Shown piece after piece: positions 33,544 through 45,345 of a DNA stretch of 64,000 bases (position 1 is its first letter; each line of letters starts with the position of its first letter). The DNA comes from Sanguinoderma infundibulare (Eukaryota > Basidiomycota > Agaricomycetes > Polyporales > Polyporaceae). The notes below the pieces were generated by a model, which saw only the letters and a list, made by a program, of their open reading frames with translations, ran no database searches and was not told the origin of the DNA. The position numbers were made by a program, and so were the translations under genes. The stretch is taken from the NCBI GenBank assembly GCA_032821775.1, contig JAVLRN010000003.1, forward strand, positions 3,658,001 to 3,722,000, written 5' to 3'.

Positions 33544-34633
33544 GGACAGTTCTCTGTCCCCTCCCCCTCCATCGAAGAGGGACCTCAGTGCCCTGGAGCT
33601 CACGGACAGTGGTGATGAAGACAGTTCATCTGTCGGTAAGTCCCTTCCACCCAGACAGCAGATGTGGTTGTGCTTGACGACCCTCAAGGGCAGGTGAACG
33701 ACGACGCGCAGGATCACCTCGATCCGCTCGTTCCCAGCCAGCCGCCATCCACGGCCGGGGACCGTAGTTCGGTGGAGGTCGCGGACTTTGAGGAAGAGGG
33801 TTCCATTGTCGGTACGTCCCTGCCACATTTGCCCGCGCATGGGACTTCATGGTCATTGACGTCGCTGAAGGCCAAATGAGTAACAACGCGCAGGAGCCTG
33901 GCACACAGATCGTTCCGGAACTCGAGCTCGTCAAGGAGCACCTGGCGCCCCTCACGAATGACCAAGTCAGGTATGTCATTCGAGCCTGTCCATTGCATGT
34001 CGACCTTGCTCAACCCATGGCTCAGCCACATTTGGCGCCTGCTCATAGAGCCACCAGGCTGGTGGCCCAACGACCGGGTGAGGTTCCACCTTTGCCATGT
34101 CCCCGCGGATGCGCACTGGAGCGACAACACTCTGTCGATTGGCGACCCTGAAAGCGCCCGCGCAATAGTGATCGTCGCGTTCGGCCACCTCGACAGGTTC
34201 GAGCTCGTCATCAATCGATCGCTACCCTCCAAGCTAACCTTCGGCATCCAACTCTTGAGCCCCGCTGACCAGGAGAGGCTGGAAGGCATCTATGACCTCA
34301 CCGAGGGGGGCAAGGGTGTGTACATCTTCATTGTGATGTGCGCAAGCTGATAATGTCCATTCAGATGACACATTCGGATATGTGCTAGCTCGATGGATCT
34401 CTGCTGGGCCGCGGTGGCATCTTGTGAACATGTACGATGGCACGAAGAGCATCCCGCTACCCGGTCAGAACGCAGGTCGGTTCGCCGCTAATGAGCTCAT
34501 TCCAGGCGACATTCTGCGCTTGAACATGCACTGTTTGCGGGTTAGGGAAGGGGGAAAGTGGTGTGTCGACTTCAGGGTGAAGACGGCATACTTACTGGCT
34601 AAGAGCCCTGAGTCTTCACCAATTTACACATAG
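33515..34633 (+). CDS. Unknown cargo protein C, intact five-exon gene
   Basis: Exons 33515-33635, 33689-33811, 33871-33970, 34026-34315 and 34365-34633; introns are 49-59 nt, all phases agree, and the product is 300 residues. Exon 1 begins MSSRPKRNHEDSSLSPPPPS and is followed by an acidic stretch. The folded part (about residues 115-300) contains IWRLLIEPPGWWPNDRVRF, IVIVAFGHLDRFELVI and RWHLVNMYDGTKSIPLPGQ. The region around the first two introns looks internally duplicated. It follows genes A and B in the same direction but shares only general layout with them. No domain was recognised. The consistent phases argue it is a functional gene. Confidence 0.62.
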
Positions 34634-35205
34634 AACTTGTTCTTAATCATATATCTCATTCCTCGCCAACGTCTTAGAGAACAACAGCGAGTGCGTCTGC
34701 CCACATCTCAGTGCATCCTCGATGGCTGTCAGGTGGTGGGCACGTGTGCCGCGCGCTCGAGCTGCACGGATTCGTGAACTGTACTGCTGAGTGCTCTGTG
34801 TGCTTGTGTGTCAGGCTTGCATCATTCGGCTGTTGGCTGCACCGTTGCATGCCCCGCCAGGTTCCCTTCGGAGGGGCTGCGTGCTTCGCATGCCATCATT
34901 CGATCTGGTACAAATCTAGGCTTGTGGTCAAGCGCGGCTAACCAAACTCTGCTATTCTACCAGCCGAGTTACGAGATCCGCAGTACCGATGGGATTGGAT
35001 GATGTAGGGAACGCATGATGTGGTTATCCATGGCCCGAGTTGCCCTGAGCGTGCCTTGCCATGTGCACGCCTGAGCAGAAACGTGCATCAGTAGGTTACA
35101 TGAACCACGATTTACGATACGGACTGTTCCTGTGTATCACGTTGAAGAAATTGGACTGGCACCCAGAACCAAAATTATGATGTTCCAAGATTATTCCGGG
35201 GGAGA
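34634..35205. other. No gene seen
   Basis: Short frames without recognisable content between cargo genes C and the C6-cluster gene. Confidence 0.35.
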
Positions 35206-36076
35206 ATGTACTTGCAAGTCCTTCGGGTAACCGCGCACGACGAACGGTTTCACACGAGCCAGCGCAGGGGGCGTGCACTTCCGACTGGGGTCCCATCTGT
35301 TCTCTCTCCCTGTCTCGCTGGGCGTACTTCCACATCTTCGACTTGGTCCGGGGTGCCCTTGACTGGTAAGTCCTTTGGCTCATTTGTCATTTCGTATCCC
35401 ACCCTGAGAAATCCAAGCCGCTCGCAAGGCCATGCCCGAGGCGTCTGTGAAATTGGAAGGTGCGCTCCAGCTATTGTTTTTCCAGGAGCTCGGAAGAAGA
35501 ACACCGTTCAGGTGATGATGCCGAACCCTGTGCGGTGAAGTCTGAGTCACCGCTGCCCATGGTTCTCGACGACAATTGGGCACCTCTCGTCTGCGCCGCT
35601 ACGAAAGCAGAGGAAGAACGCATGATACCCACTGAAGCAGGTACGTCATTGTCCGGTCTTTCGGACTCGTCACCCGTGTGAGTGACATTCCATCGCAGAG
35701 GTCCGCCGCGTGGTCCTGGAAGTTCAAGCGGACCCTTGCGAGCACTGCGCGCATTTGGGCAAACCTTGTAAACCTTGGGTAGGCCGCAGAAGCGAGGCGT
35801 TGCGATGCGCGCGATGTGTGAAGGGCCACCGATCACCTTGTTCTTGGAAGGACGGTAATGTTTGCATTTCCATGTCAATACCAGATGCGCGCTAACACGA
35901 TGGCAGACATCGAAACCCATCTGGGCTGCGCGCAGGGAAAAACTAGTGGCGAGCGGCGGCACGCGTCCCAGAAACGCATTGTTCACATGCTTCAAGGCAG
36001 TCGCCGCTCAGCGCGTATCCAGGAGCAAGTAGTGAACGCGCGCCATGCACAAGGCGGCCGATCATCGCTGCGTTAA
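35206..36076 (+). CDS. Small protein with C6 zinc-cluster-like motif (carg0 gene F)
   Basis: Exons 35206-35365, 35418-35459, 35512-35640, 35699-35854 and 35907-36076; five exons with fully consistent phases, 218 residues. Residues from about 117 read CEHCAHLGKPC, then CARCVKGHRSPC, i.e. CX2CX6C, a 12-residue spacer and CX2CX6C. That is the Cys spacing of fungal Zn2Cys6 DNA-binding clusters, though the basic linker is not typical and no fungal transcription-factor domain follows. The C-terminus is Arg/Gln-rich (RRSARIQEQVVNARHAQ). It may be a small DNA-binding protein encoded by the element; that is inference. The first exon is the least certain (an ATG at 35206 was taken). Confidence 0.6.
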
Positions 36077-36222
36077 GTTCGCCTGCACTCGTAATCAGGC
36101 CCATTAACGATAGGACTTGGGGCACCGTGTCGCTCATGCATTGGTGTATATACCACCCTGAACCCAGACCGTAAATATGCCCTTGACTACATGAATGCAC
36201 AGGTGATCCGGGAAACGTCATA

Positions 36223-36651
36223 TCATAGCTTTTTCACGATCAGCCGCGGCGGAGTGTAACAATGCAAACAAAGCTGCTGGACCTCGGCCTGGAGTTGGTG
36301 GCACTCGGTGCTCTTCAAATGGAAGAGCGCGACGTACTCCCGGAGCATCTTTTCCGTGCACTCCATGTTGATGCGCATGCGCGCCTCTCGGCCCTCTGCC
36401 TCGTGAAGCTGGCCGTCACTGCGCTCCATGTCCGCACGGACGCACGCCTCCGCCCGCTCTGCCTGCGCAAGATGTTTTGTCAACGAACGAATTTTCTTGT
36501 TGAGGGCACGTAGCCTCGCTTGGTGCTGGTGACCTGTACGCAAGTTAGGTAGTGCACCTGGTCAGACAGGAAAATCGCCCTCACCGATGGTCGGCCGTGT
36601 GCTAGCATGCGCAGATGAGTGTCGGGTGACAGTATATAATCTGCATTGCAT
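36223..36651 (-). CDS. Small coiled-coil protein (cargo)
   Basis: Exons 36585-36651 and 36223-36533 on the minus strand, phases consistent, 125 residues. From about residue 25 it is one long charged helix (RLRALNKKIRSLTKHLAQAE ... EVQQL) rich in Glu, Arg, Leu and Met, with heptad-like spacing, so a coiled coil is likely. A basic start and coiled coil recall bZIP or scaffold proteins, but no clear basic region is present. It lies tail to tail with the C6-cluster gene, 146 bp apart. Confidence 0.5.
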
Positions 36652-37593
36652 CCAAGAGGCTCGGCATGAACAAAACACTGCTTCGTTTGGAGCTACTCAC
36701 TTTTCGACTGACATTGTGCAAGCAGCGACGGGAGAGAGTACCTGGGGTATGCGTACGGATGCACTGGGAGTAGCTCGAGGGCACTAGGGTCAAGCACTTA
36801 AAGGCATTGAACGCGCCGGCACCAGTTAATCGGGTATTTTGGCGTGGCCTCAGGGGAGCTTCTACCCTCAACCTGACCTTACAGTCCAGAAAGTCACCCT
36901 CGCATGCGGCAAACCCTGTATGTATTGCGCGGTATTGGGGGTGCTTAGGGCCTTCCCCTCGGTAGTTATTTATGAGTGGTATTTTCCATGGATGCCATGA
37001 GCCTGGGCGACCTATAGCTGGGGATGAGGGTATAGTACGAGCACGGTCACAGGTATTCAGAGGGTGCATGTTCGAAAGTGGTGTCTTGTCACGCCATGTT
37101 GCCGTAAAATCGCCTGCCATATTCGAAGGTTTGTTCCTGATATGGTAATTGCTCAACCCAATGGGAGACAGATAGGAGGCGCAAGGACATGCATGAGGAT
37201 CGGTCTGCGGTCTGGGTGTGCCTGGACCCCGCGCATGCAGGGCGTGCGCGGTAGGTAGTAATGAGTGCCGACAGCCATTTTAGGCATGCTGTCATTTTTG
37301 TCCAGAACATCGCACGCGCGTCGCCTACGCACATCCAGTCCCCTGTCCCATCACTTTGGCGAACAGTGTCATTTAGCGTTCTCATAACAACTCAAAGTAA
37401 TGTATGAGCGAGGTGAAGGTTGGAGAGCTGCTCTCATGGATTGTGCAGGAATCCCATCAACAAGTTCCAGAACAATGGTATCAAGGTGAACCAATCATGT
37501 CTGATAGCAACTGGTGAGCAAAGGAATGTTGTACTGAGTTGATTAATGCCCCAACACGTTGAGGTAGGCGTAACAACCTCCACACGTTCACAG
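36652..37593. other. No gene seen; possible 5' exon of the next gene
   Basis: No recognised coding sequence. A frame starting at ATG 37404 (MSEVKVGELLSWIVQES) ends at a GTGAGC donor near 37512 and may be the first exon of the gene at 37594, but the phase does not fit by one base. Confidence 0.3.
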
Positions 37594-40337
37594 ACGAAGA
37601 TGGGCAGATCTACACGGTTTTCAATGTTCCCCCCATTATCTCACTCACCGCCGCCACAGATGACACCATTGCCGAGAACAGGCCGATCCGTTCTCTGCTA
37701 CGCCCCCGCATCGGCACGAACAAATACTCCGAGCTCCCTTTCTTATTCTCACGCCTGCCGATTGGTGATCCCCTGCTTTCGCGTCTCTGCGTCGATCCGA
37801 CGATGCTGGCGCCACAGCAATTTGCGGCCGGGTGGGGATTGCCAGAGGAGCTTCGCAATGCGTGGATTCGACTCGAGAAGGGCCTTCTTTTCATGTCGGA
37901 ATTGCTTCTTACGTTGACCGAACGCAGCGCGTGCGGTACCAGCACGCGGTACACCATTCGTGATCAAGAACACTGGGCACACCTGAAGGACTTCGGGTAC
38001 CGCAACCTCCATGCCTCTCCACGAGGTGCGACCATTTCGATCTGTCGGTCGCACGATGCTTTCCAAATGCTCGTCGCCCATTGCTCCTTGTCGGTGGCGC
38101 TCTGGCTCTACCCCGGAGCCGTCGGAGGCTTGGTCCCAGTCATCAACACCACGCACGTCAATTACGACACCTGGACTTGTGTCCCAGACTGGGTGGCGTT
38201 CTTGCAACACAAGCGAGTCCCGTCCTCCTGGGTTGATGCACTCTGCAATTCCGCCATAACCGACTTTTCCGTCAACCTCCATGTCGGTACCATCATTGAT
38301 CCAGAGAACTGCGAGTGGTTCAACATCCTTCCAGTTCTCCGAGCCGCCAACGTGCCTATCTTCGTGTTGTGGCACGGCGCGAAACAAGCCGAGAAGTGTT
38401 GCCGTCAAGCGCCGTTCATGGCGGCCTTCGTGCCCCCCTCGGAAGAGGAGGTGGTACTCGTGAGACACCACCTGCCTGCGGAAAGGCCGCGCGTCGTGAC
38501 TCTGTGCGGCGGCGACTATATGTGCCCGTTGCCCGACTATTTGTGGATCGAGGACGACTGTGTGCCGTTTGGACCGTATCAGCTATCGGGTGAAAGGAGG
38601 GTGGAATTCTTCGCTAGAAGGGAGCGAGGTTCGCAGCAGCACGCGCTGGTGGAGACCAACGAGGAAGGGATTGCACGCCGTGAGTGCGAGGTGCATGTGA
38701 ACACTGGGTTGCCCCCCTACCACCGATCTCGGGTGTACCTTTGGGTTGACCCCAGATCGATCTATCCAGATCTGCCAGAGCGTTGGCACGGGTCAGAGTA
38801 TTGTACTGCTATGGCCCCCGCCGCTTACAGGGCACTCTGGCTGGCGCACCCTGCGGACTGTAGGCGATACAGCTCGTTTTACGACGAGTGGGATCTATGG
38901 TTTCTGCCGGCATGGGGATCTACGGACGTGGTGTCCTCGGATGCGGAGTGGCGCTCTATCCTGGACGCGTCGCGCGTCGCGCAGCGGATTTCCTGGAGGT
39001 CCACGCGACAGCGTCCGGTAGACCTTGTTGTCACCGATACTCTCCGCGATGACGACGTACTGCTCAATCCGACCCCGGAAGATTGTAGCATTCAGGACCT
39101 CAGCCCTCAACAGACCTTCCATCTCTTCAATTGGTATGGCATCAGGGTAAACCAAACGCGTGTCTTCGCCGAGGTCAACTACATGATGTACGAAAAGAGT
39201 CTGCTGCAGATCTACGGAGAACTGGAGAAGAACTTCCCTGCGGACCCAGCAGTACGGCAGTGCATCTCGGGATGGACGTGGGCAGTGATGAATGGCAACT
39301 GGGCCTCCCGCGCGCTAGCGTTCACGTGGGATCTAGACTCGCGCCATCCTCACTACCTCATGCACGAGCCCTCTCCCCGGCAATGGATCTCGCTCGAGCA
39401 TCATTGGGCCCCCAGTGTCCCCGATCCAAAGGACAATCCGGATGACGTCTTTCGGTGGGTCCTCGTGAAGTACCGCAGCGATCCTGACACTCAGGCGTGG
39501 TCGCTGCTGACCAGCCCGATGGGTGCCATGTACTTGGTCCGACGCCTCCAGCCACCGGACACGAGTCGGACTGTGCTTCTCGCCCTGCTTGACCTCGGGG
39601 TCCTGTTCCGTACCGGAATTCGCTTGGAGTGCCCACCTTCTGGAGAGTCGATTGTGCGCACGCTGTCGTCCCATCGCATGTTGGCCCCCATGAGGGAGAA
39701 GAGCGAGTGTCCTACAGTCAAGGACTATGACGCATACTGCGAATGCGTGCTAGAGATAGCCCACCTGCCCCACATCCGTGCAGCATGGATGAAAGGCGGT
39801 ATCGTATGGCGTATCATGGCGGAGGTGACTGGGCGGCAGACTGATTCGGCGCTTCATGCGACGCGGCACGACGAGCTGACGGTCGGGCCAAGCCTTGATG
39901 AGCTGGATCATCACGCCCCCATTACCATGGAGGATGACGGGCGCGTGTACATCGATGATACCTTGTCGATCGAGGAACTCGACATTATTGTGGGCGTGGT
40001 TAAAGTGCATACCGGTAAGTGTTCTGGAAATGGATTACACGGCTCGGAACTGAACACGAGTTATCCAGGAAGGGGAAGCCAGACTGAAGACGTCTCATGG
40101 TGGCCGAAGCATGCTGCGTGGGTGAGGGGAGGCGCGTACACCAGAATCTGGACGTCTTGGCAGGAGCACTGGTTCCAGCGTCGGTTGCAGGACATTTACG
40201 CCGGGAAAGCCGCACCAATGAATGCACGGCAATGGAGGGACACACTGAAGGGAGCCAAGCAGGCGGGGAAATTGGGTGAAAGGATGGATCAGGCGTCCTG
40301 GGAGTTTTCGTATCGCCATTTCGTGCAAGCGCAGTAG
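37594..40337 (+). CDS. Large unknown agaricomycete protein of about 900 residues (cargo)
   Basis: The frame is open from 37563 to TAG at 40337; a likely exon begins after an AG at 37593 with DEDGQIYTVFNVPP. One intron (40015-40068, 54 nt, GTAAGT..CCAG) lies near the end and is itself stop-free. Blocks: PIFVLWHGAKQAEKC near the middle of the first third, FHLFNWYGIRVNQTRVF, and the C-terminal WWPKHAAWVRGG ... EHWFQRRLQDIYAGKAAP ... QWRDTLK. This C-terminal pattern is familiar from a large uncharacterised family expanded in Agaricomycetes. No catalytic motif was recognised and no membrane segment is evident. The start codon is unresolved. It is transcribed toward the convergent transposase gene. 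Confidence 0.62.
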
Positions 40338-40746
40338 GAACACGGTTGCAACGTCTCACAATTAGCCAGTTGCCCACACGTGTATGAATTTGAAGCGATA
40401 GAAATTGTGCCAGAATGAACAAATGACTATGCGGCGGCAAAATGGTGGTGATTTTGAGATAACATCATAGGATCTGTTCCAGCCAACCACTGGTGTCGTC
40501 GAACAGTTTGATGGAGATGCCAGGGTGTGCTCAACTGAGGCCGGACGTGGGGAATGACAGCAGGTATAATGATTGTACATCGGGAGGAGATACGATACTT
40601 TATGGACGATATTGGAGGTTGTAATGCTGTGAGGGCATCTTCTGCGAAGGTATAAACTTGTAATTGGCTATCAGACGTTAAGGGACGTAGGGGTAGGACA
40701 ATTGAGAAGGTCGGACGCCGCGGAAATATGAGTGATACGCACCTGT
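40338..40746. other. Intergenic between convergent genes
   Basis: No gene seen between the ends of the large unknown gene and the transposase. Confidence 0.35.
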
Positions 40747-42954
40747 CTACTGTGACGCGGTCAGCTCTTCTACAGGGACGAGGCGAGGACGACGTCCCGT
40801 GGCAGCGAGAGCAGCAACCTTATACTCGTTGTAGATGGCGATCATTTCGTCGAGAAAGAAGTTGAAGTGTACTTCGGACATCTCCCGGACCACAGGCAAG
40901 AACTGTCCGAACCACACATTGATCTGCTCGCAAACCGAGGAGTTGAAAATCCACTCCTGTTTATCGTTGACCAACTCCGGAAAGCTGGCGGGATTGCAGT
41001 GTTTCTGGCAGAAGTGATCCTCCTTGCTGTGTTTGTTAACGGCGTGAAATACGTCTACGGGAAATCCCATGCGGAGGAGGTGGTCATCTTGGACATTAAC
41101 AAGATGCTTGAGCAACTGGCAGTTCTTGTCGTAGAACACGAAAGATGGGAGCACCCGGGGAAAATGCCTTGGGAACATCGCATTGAGTATCAACTAATCA
41201 CGCTGTCAGCGGGAAGCTGTTGAAGATGACTGACAGCAATCCATACCCTAGCATTGGGAAGCGACTCGGCTTCGTAGAATGTTGCCCTGGAGAGTATGAT
41301 GCCGCACGGCCGCACAAGCAACTGCTCGTTATTGGTCCAGCGACAGGTGAGCGTAGATTTGGTGTTCTTTTGGTGTTTTTTGGAGGATTTGCCATCAATG
41401 TTAGAGGTGACAGCGGGATCATCGAGGTCGAGATCGGGATTGTCGAGCATGGCATGGTGGTCCTCCGCAGACAGGGCGCGTATTCTGGAAGCAAAATGCC
41501 TAGCCTCTAGTCGATGCTTGAGCTCGAAAAGAGCTCGACCTCGTTGCCATCGTTCTTCCTCAATGCCGCGGTGCTTCGGATTGCTGCACGTGCGCTTACC
41601 ATCCGTACACGGGAGATCGCACTCCTGGATAGCACACACGGAATCTAATGAGCGATGAGTTTCGCAGTGCCTATCTCAGGGAGAGCGCAAGCGTTCTGTG
41701 CAGTGGTAGAAGTGGCACCGAGGATGTCCTATGGTCACGCCGTCCATGACACAGGCTGAGATACGACCTGCAGACCGAGAGTAAGTACAATGGAGAAGCA
41801 AACCAGCGAGTTGATTTACTCCACGGAGCGTCTTCCCCATCTTGGCCTGCTGGTTTGATGATTGTTTCGCAGTCGTCGCACGCATGGGCCCATTCCGGTT
41901 GTCCAATGCCAACCATCTGTTCATTGCGAGCATTCAGCAGAGCGGTGAAACGGTCACGCTGCTCCCCTGTATGAGGGAGCTCCAAACGTGTGGCGTGATG
42001 AGCGTGATGTAGGAGGAGAGCATGAACGTAGAACGCGTTCCACGTGATTTTGGACGTGATTCTGGGTTGTTCTTCTGCCAGTTTGCGGAGAGCCAAGTTG
42101 TAGATCTTGGCACAAGCGTTGCCGGAAGCGCTGCTCGCGATGTCAGATAGGTGTTGCCATACTATTCATAGCGACGACGGGCGGACATACTGCGAAAAAG
42201 CCATCTGATGTCTGAAGAGCTGTACGAGCTCTTCTTTGACATATGCATGCTGCGTGGCCTCTACGAACTTGGGAACTCCTCCATAATAGCGCCGAACAGA
42301 CCTAGCAGAATCGGCGTTAGATACATAATAATTCGGCCGGTACGTGGTGTTGCAACCTGGCACAGATATTCGGTTGGGCATATAGGACAATCAGACTCGA
42401 GAGGTGAAGCGTACCTCGACAATACAGCGTCATGATCTGTATTGGAAGTACGCCTCGGCTGTGCGTATACAATGTGCCAAGGAACTCCTTGCAATCTCGG
42501 CCCAAAGGCAATCCTTGCTGGTGGCAATCTTCGGTGATACAGCATCGTACCGGAGGAGCGATAACCTCGGCCCCTGGTCGCAGTAAGCACAATTACGCTA
42601 GCCCACAAATATGAGCTTACCAAGCCCGAAATGAGGGGCCGACTTTTTGAGAGCTTCGTCGAGATCGAAGGCTACGTCATGGCCGTTCTCGTATTCCTCC
42701 ATGAGCAAGTCGCCAGTGGTCTCCCATAGTTTGTCAATATCTTCAAGTGGTAACCGAAGGTTTAAACACAGGAGGTTGTGCATATCATTAGTCAGGGTAG
42801 GTAGTCCACGACGTCAGCGGGGTGCTATCACGAGGATACTAGGCATGAGTCGGAAGATAAGGCCGAAGAACAAGCGCAGCGTCTGGTAAGTGAGGGTAGC
42901 AAACAACTTTTCATGTTGGGACAGCCGAAAGACAATCGTCGACAAGGCTATCAT
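40747..42954 (-). pseudogene. KDZ-family transposase with CxC5/CxC6-type cysteine clusters, two in-frame stops
   Basis: Minus-strand gene of several exons. From the start: MIALSTIVFRLSQHEKLF, LRLFFGLIFRLMPSILVIAP; then a cysteine-bearing exon (GCNTTYRPNYYVSN..RRYYGGVP, CxC5-like); then WNAFYVHALLLHH, HACDDC, CVMDGVTIGHPRCHFYHC and CAIQECDLPCTDGKRTC (CxC6-like); then the KDZ core with NNEQLLVRPCGIILSRATFY, FVFYDKNCQLLKHLV, FPVDVFHAVNKHSKEDHFCQ, KHCNPASFPEL and NSSVCEQINVWFGQF. The Asp in FYDKNC and the Glu in SSVCEQ fit two members of the catalytic triad. TGA codons at 42814-42816 and 41676-41678 fall inside otherwise continuous family sequence, each explained by CGA to TGA. The last intron (near 41190-41245) only keeps phase if an AAG acceptor is used. 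This copy probably makes no active transposase. Confidence 0.8.
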
Positions 42955-43509
42955 TGCAGCGGAGGGTGCGGCCACGTTACGGAAGACAGTATGGACAGAG
43001 CTGCGAGAGGCGGGACGTACGTAGGTGTGTCATCAATGATTGTCGCCCGGTATCAAGCACGTTCACACATGTTCGCTCGACGATGCTCAAGCTGCCTGTC
43101 CACTTAGCTGGCTATCCTTGGTTACGTTCCTGAATTAGTACGCAGCAAGCAAGCGAACACATGTCTTGACAGCCTCCGGCTCGCGGTCGGTCACCATACG
43201 GTTGGGCTTGTATGTATGATAGGACAATCTTGTTTAGCACATTTATACCGTCAATGGCGAAAACCCGTCATACAGTAGTACAGACACACGAACGCCTGGG
43301 CATTAGACGTGTGAGAAGAATAGAACAGGCAGATAAGGTAGGCATAGCAATGATTCTATGTCATAGCGTGCGCATCTCGGCCTCCTGTCATCCCTATCAG
43401 AGGACTGAAGTCGGAAGCAAGCAGTGGAGGGAGGCACGTACCTGGACCGAGATGAGAAAACTCGTCTCGGAGTCTATCCACACCCTCGACCCTCTCCACT
43501 GGGCATTTT
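42955..43509. other. No gene seen
   Basis: Between the transposase start and the RER1 relic. It may hold the transposase promoter or an earlier exon. Confidence 0.35.
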
Positions 43510-44415
43510 TCACCTCTGGGCACCGTAGCGAGCCTTGCGGCCAAGGTCGAAGGGAACGTACTTGTACTTGATCATGTGTCTGCCAAGCCAAAAGCCATCA
43601 GCGACTGACTGAGCTGGGATATGGAGCAAGAAGCATGCTATGGATGGATGGAAGGCAGATGGAGGGGGAAATACGTACTGTATTTGGCAGTGCATGGTGA
43701 GGAGGAAGAGGACAAAGAAGTAGATGACGAGGATGGGTCAATAGATGGGGACGTCGAACATCTCAAAGAATGTCGCGATGATGGAGACTGCCGTCGCGCG
43801 CGTTGCTGACAGCCTGTCCAGGACACCATGCGACATCAGCATCCACATCAAGGCATACCGCTGCCACTATCATGGGGCTTAAAGTGGAGCGCACGAGAAC
43901 TGCCATTTGGGGAGGCGAGGAACGCCTCTATCTCGTCTGCAAGGAGGTCATGTTGGAGTGAGGGATCAAAGCGAGGCTGGAGGAAGGCGAGGAAGAGGAT
44001 TGAGGATGTCAATTGCATGGGAGTCTGTGGCCGCGGCATTCAGCATCGCACTGAGGCCCGCCGTGAATTGGGGTACGTACAGCATAATGCAAAACTGAGT
44101 CCGGACCAGCGCAGGCTTGCGAAGAAGGATGGAATGTATCAATGTACCACTGACCGCAGGAAGCGAGGGAGAAGAGGAACATGTATACGAATCAGGCACA
44201 AGTCTCTAACCCGAACCCAAAATCAAACTCACCCCTTGCGCAAACACGATCCTAAGCATGAAAAGGGCCAGGAGTACGGCAGTGCCGAGCCACCTGTAGA
44301 GGACGAACGAGGTGACCTTGTCGAGCCATTGCTGATACTGTCGTTGCGCCTTTGCGAAATGCGCGGCCAGCAGTCGGAGGGGGCTCGCTGCAGATGAGGA
44401 CATCATTTTTGCCAT
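43510..44415 (-). pseudogene. RER1 (Golgi-to-ER retrieval receptor) pseudogene
   Basis: Minus strand from ATG at 44415: YQQWLDKVTSFVLYRWLGTA, VLLALFMLRIVFAQG, then FLAFLQPRFDPSLQHDLLAD, ATAVSIIATFFEMFDVPIY, PILVIYFFVLFLLTMHCQIQ and HMIKYKYVPFDLGRKARYG. RER1 is a small four-helix membrane protein that returns escaped ER membrane proteins from the cis-Golgi. Here the Trp in the usual VPVYWPIL segment is a stop (TGG to TGA), the usual block between EIE and the third helix (EEFRPFxRRLPEFKFW in the family) is missing, and the second helix is divergent. So this is a broken copy carried inside the 27-kb element; a working copy should exist elsewhere. Confidence 0.85.
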
Positions 44416-44707
44416 CTTTCCTGTAGGTGCCGCAGTGCAAACACGAGTAGAGACCAGATGACGAAAGCCGAGGAGCGGGGGGGCAGGGGGAGGTGGGGAA
44501 GGAGAGCAACGTGTGCAGAGCAGCGCACGCCGAACACAGCAGATTGTACGCGTCAATTGCGCGCCAACGACCTAGCGAGGCACTCTCTTCCTTCCTCATT
44601 TCGACACTATCCCAGGTTTCTGGAAGTGTTCCTATTGTCGTAGAGTCGAACTTCGAACCCAATATACGTGCCGAGTTCATCCACCATCTCCGTTGTTTAC
44701 GTCGGCC

Positions 44708-45345
44708 ATGGCTTCACAGTCATCCAGCCTGCCGTCCCTCGACTCTTCCCGCCTCCCCGCGTATCGGTCGGCACATGTCAGTCGGTATCATCCCTACCCC
44801 AGGGTCGCCCCTTGACGTGCTGAGGATGCCTTGATGGTACGTCCGTCTCTAAATTCTCTACAACCCAGCCTAACATGGGGGAACTCGCCATTGGTTTCGA
44901 CACAGCAGTCCGTGGACTACAGAACCGGCTTGGAGTCCATCCTCGAAGAGCTTGAGCCAATCCACATTGTGAGTTTTGCCTCCTCCAGATCGTCTATCGA
45001 GTCTGACGCGTCTTTCAACGTGTCTTTCCTCGTGTCTCCCACAGCGTGCTCTGGTCGTCTGCCAGGAAGAACCAGATGCTGACGTGTCTTCGTTCGAGCT
45101 CGACTATCCCGTCGTGGGCGACCCAGAGTTCTTCGTGCAGGGTGTCAGAGCGGAGGCGGTGGGTGACAAGGTCAAAGCTAGCATCTTGGTGAGTCTTTAT
45201 GCACAGTCATCTCGAGATCGCGTTGTTGGGCCAGGGCTGATAGGCTCTGATGCAGCATCTGCTCGTGGCTCTCCGCCGTCTATCCCTTGTGCTGTTAGCG
45301 GTGGCGGACTTCCTGAGGGGCGAATGCCGGTCTAAGTGAGTTTCG
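44708..45345 (+). pseudogene. Unrecognised host-type gene relic with CGA-to-TGA stop
   Basis: From ATG 44708: SSSLPSLDSSRLPAYRSAHV and YHPYPRVAP, then TGA at 44813-44815 in frame, then RAEDALM up to a donor near 44835. Later exons keep the frame: QSVDYRTGLESILEELEPIH (from about 44912), RALVVCQEEPDADVSSFELD (from about 45045) and HLLVALRRLSLVLLAVADFL (from about 45256), the last a likely membrane helix. It is head to head with the RER1 relic, which suggests a stretch of host chromosome with both genes was taken up together. Family unknown to me. Confidence 0.5.
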
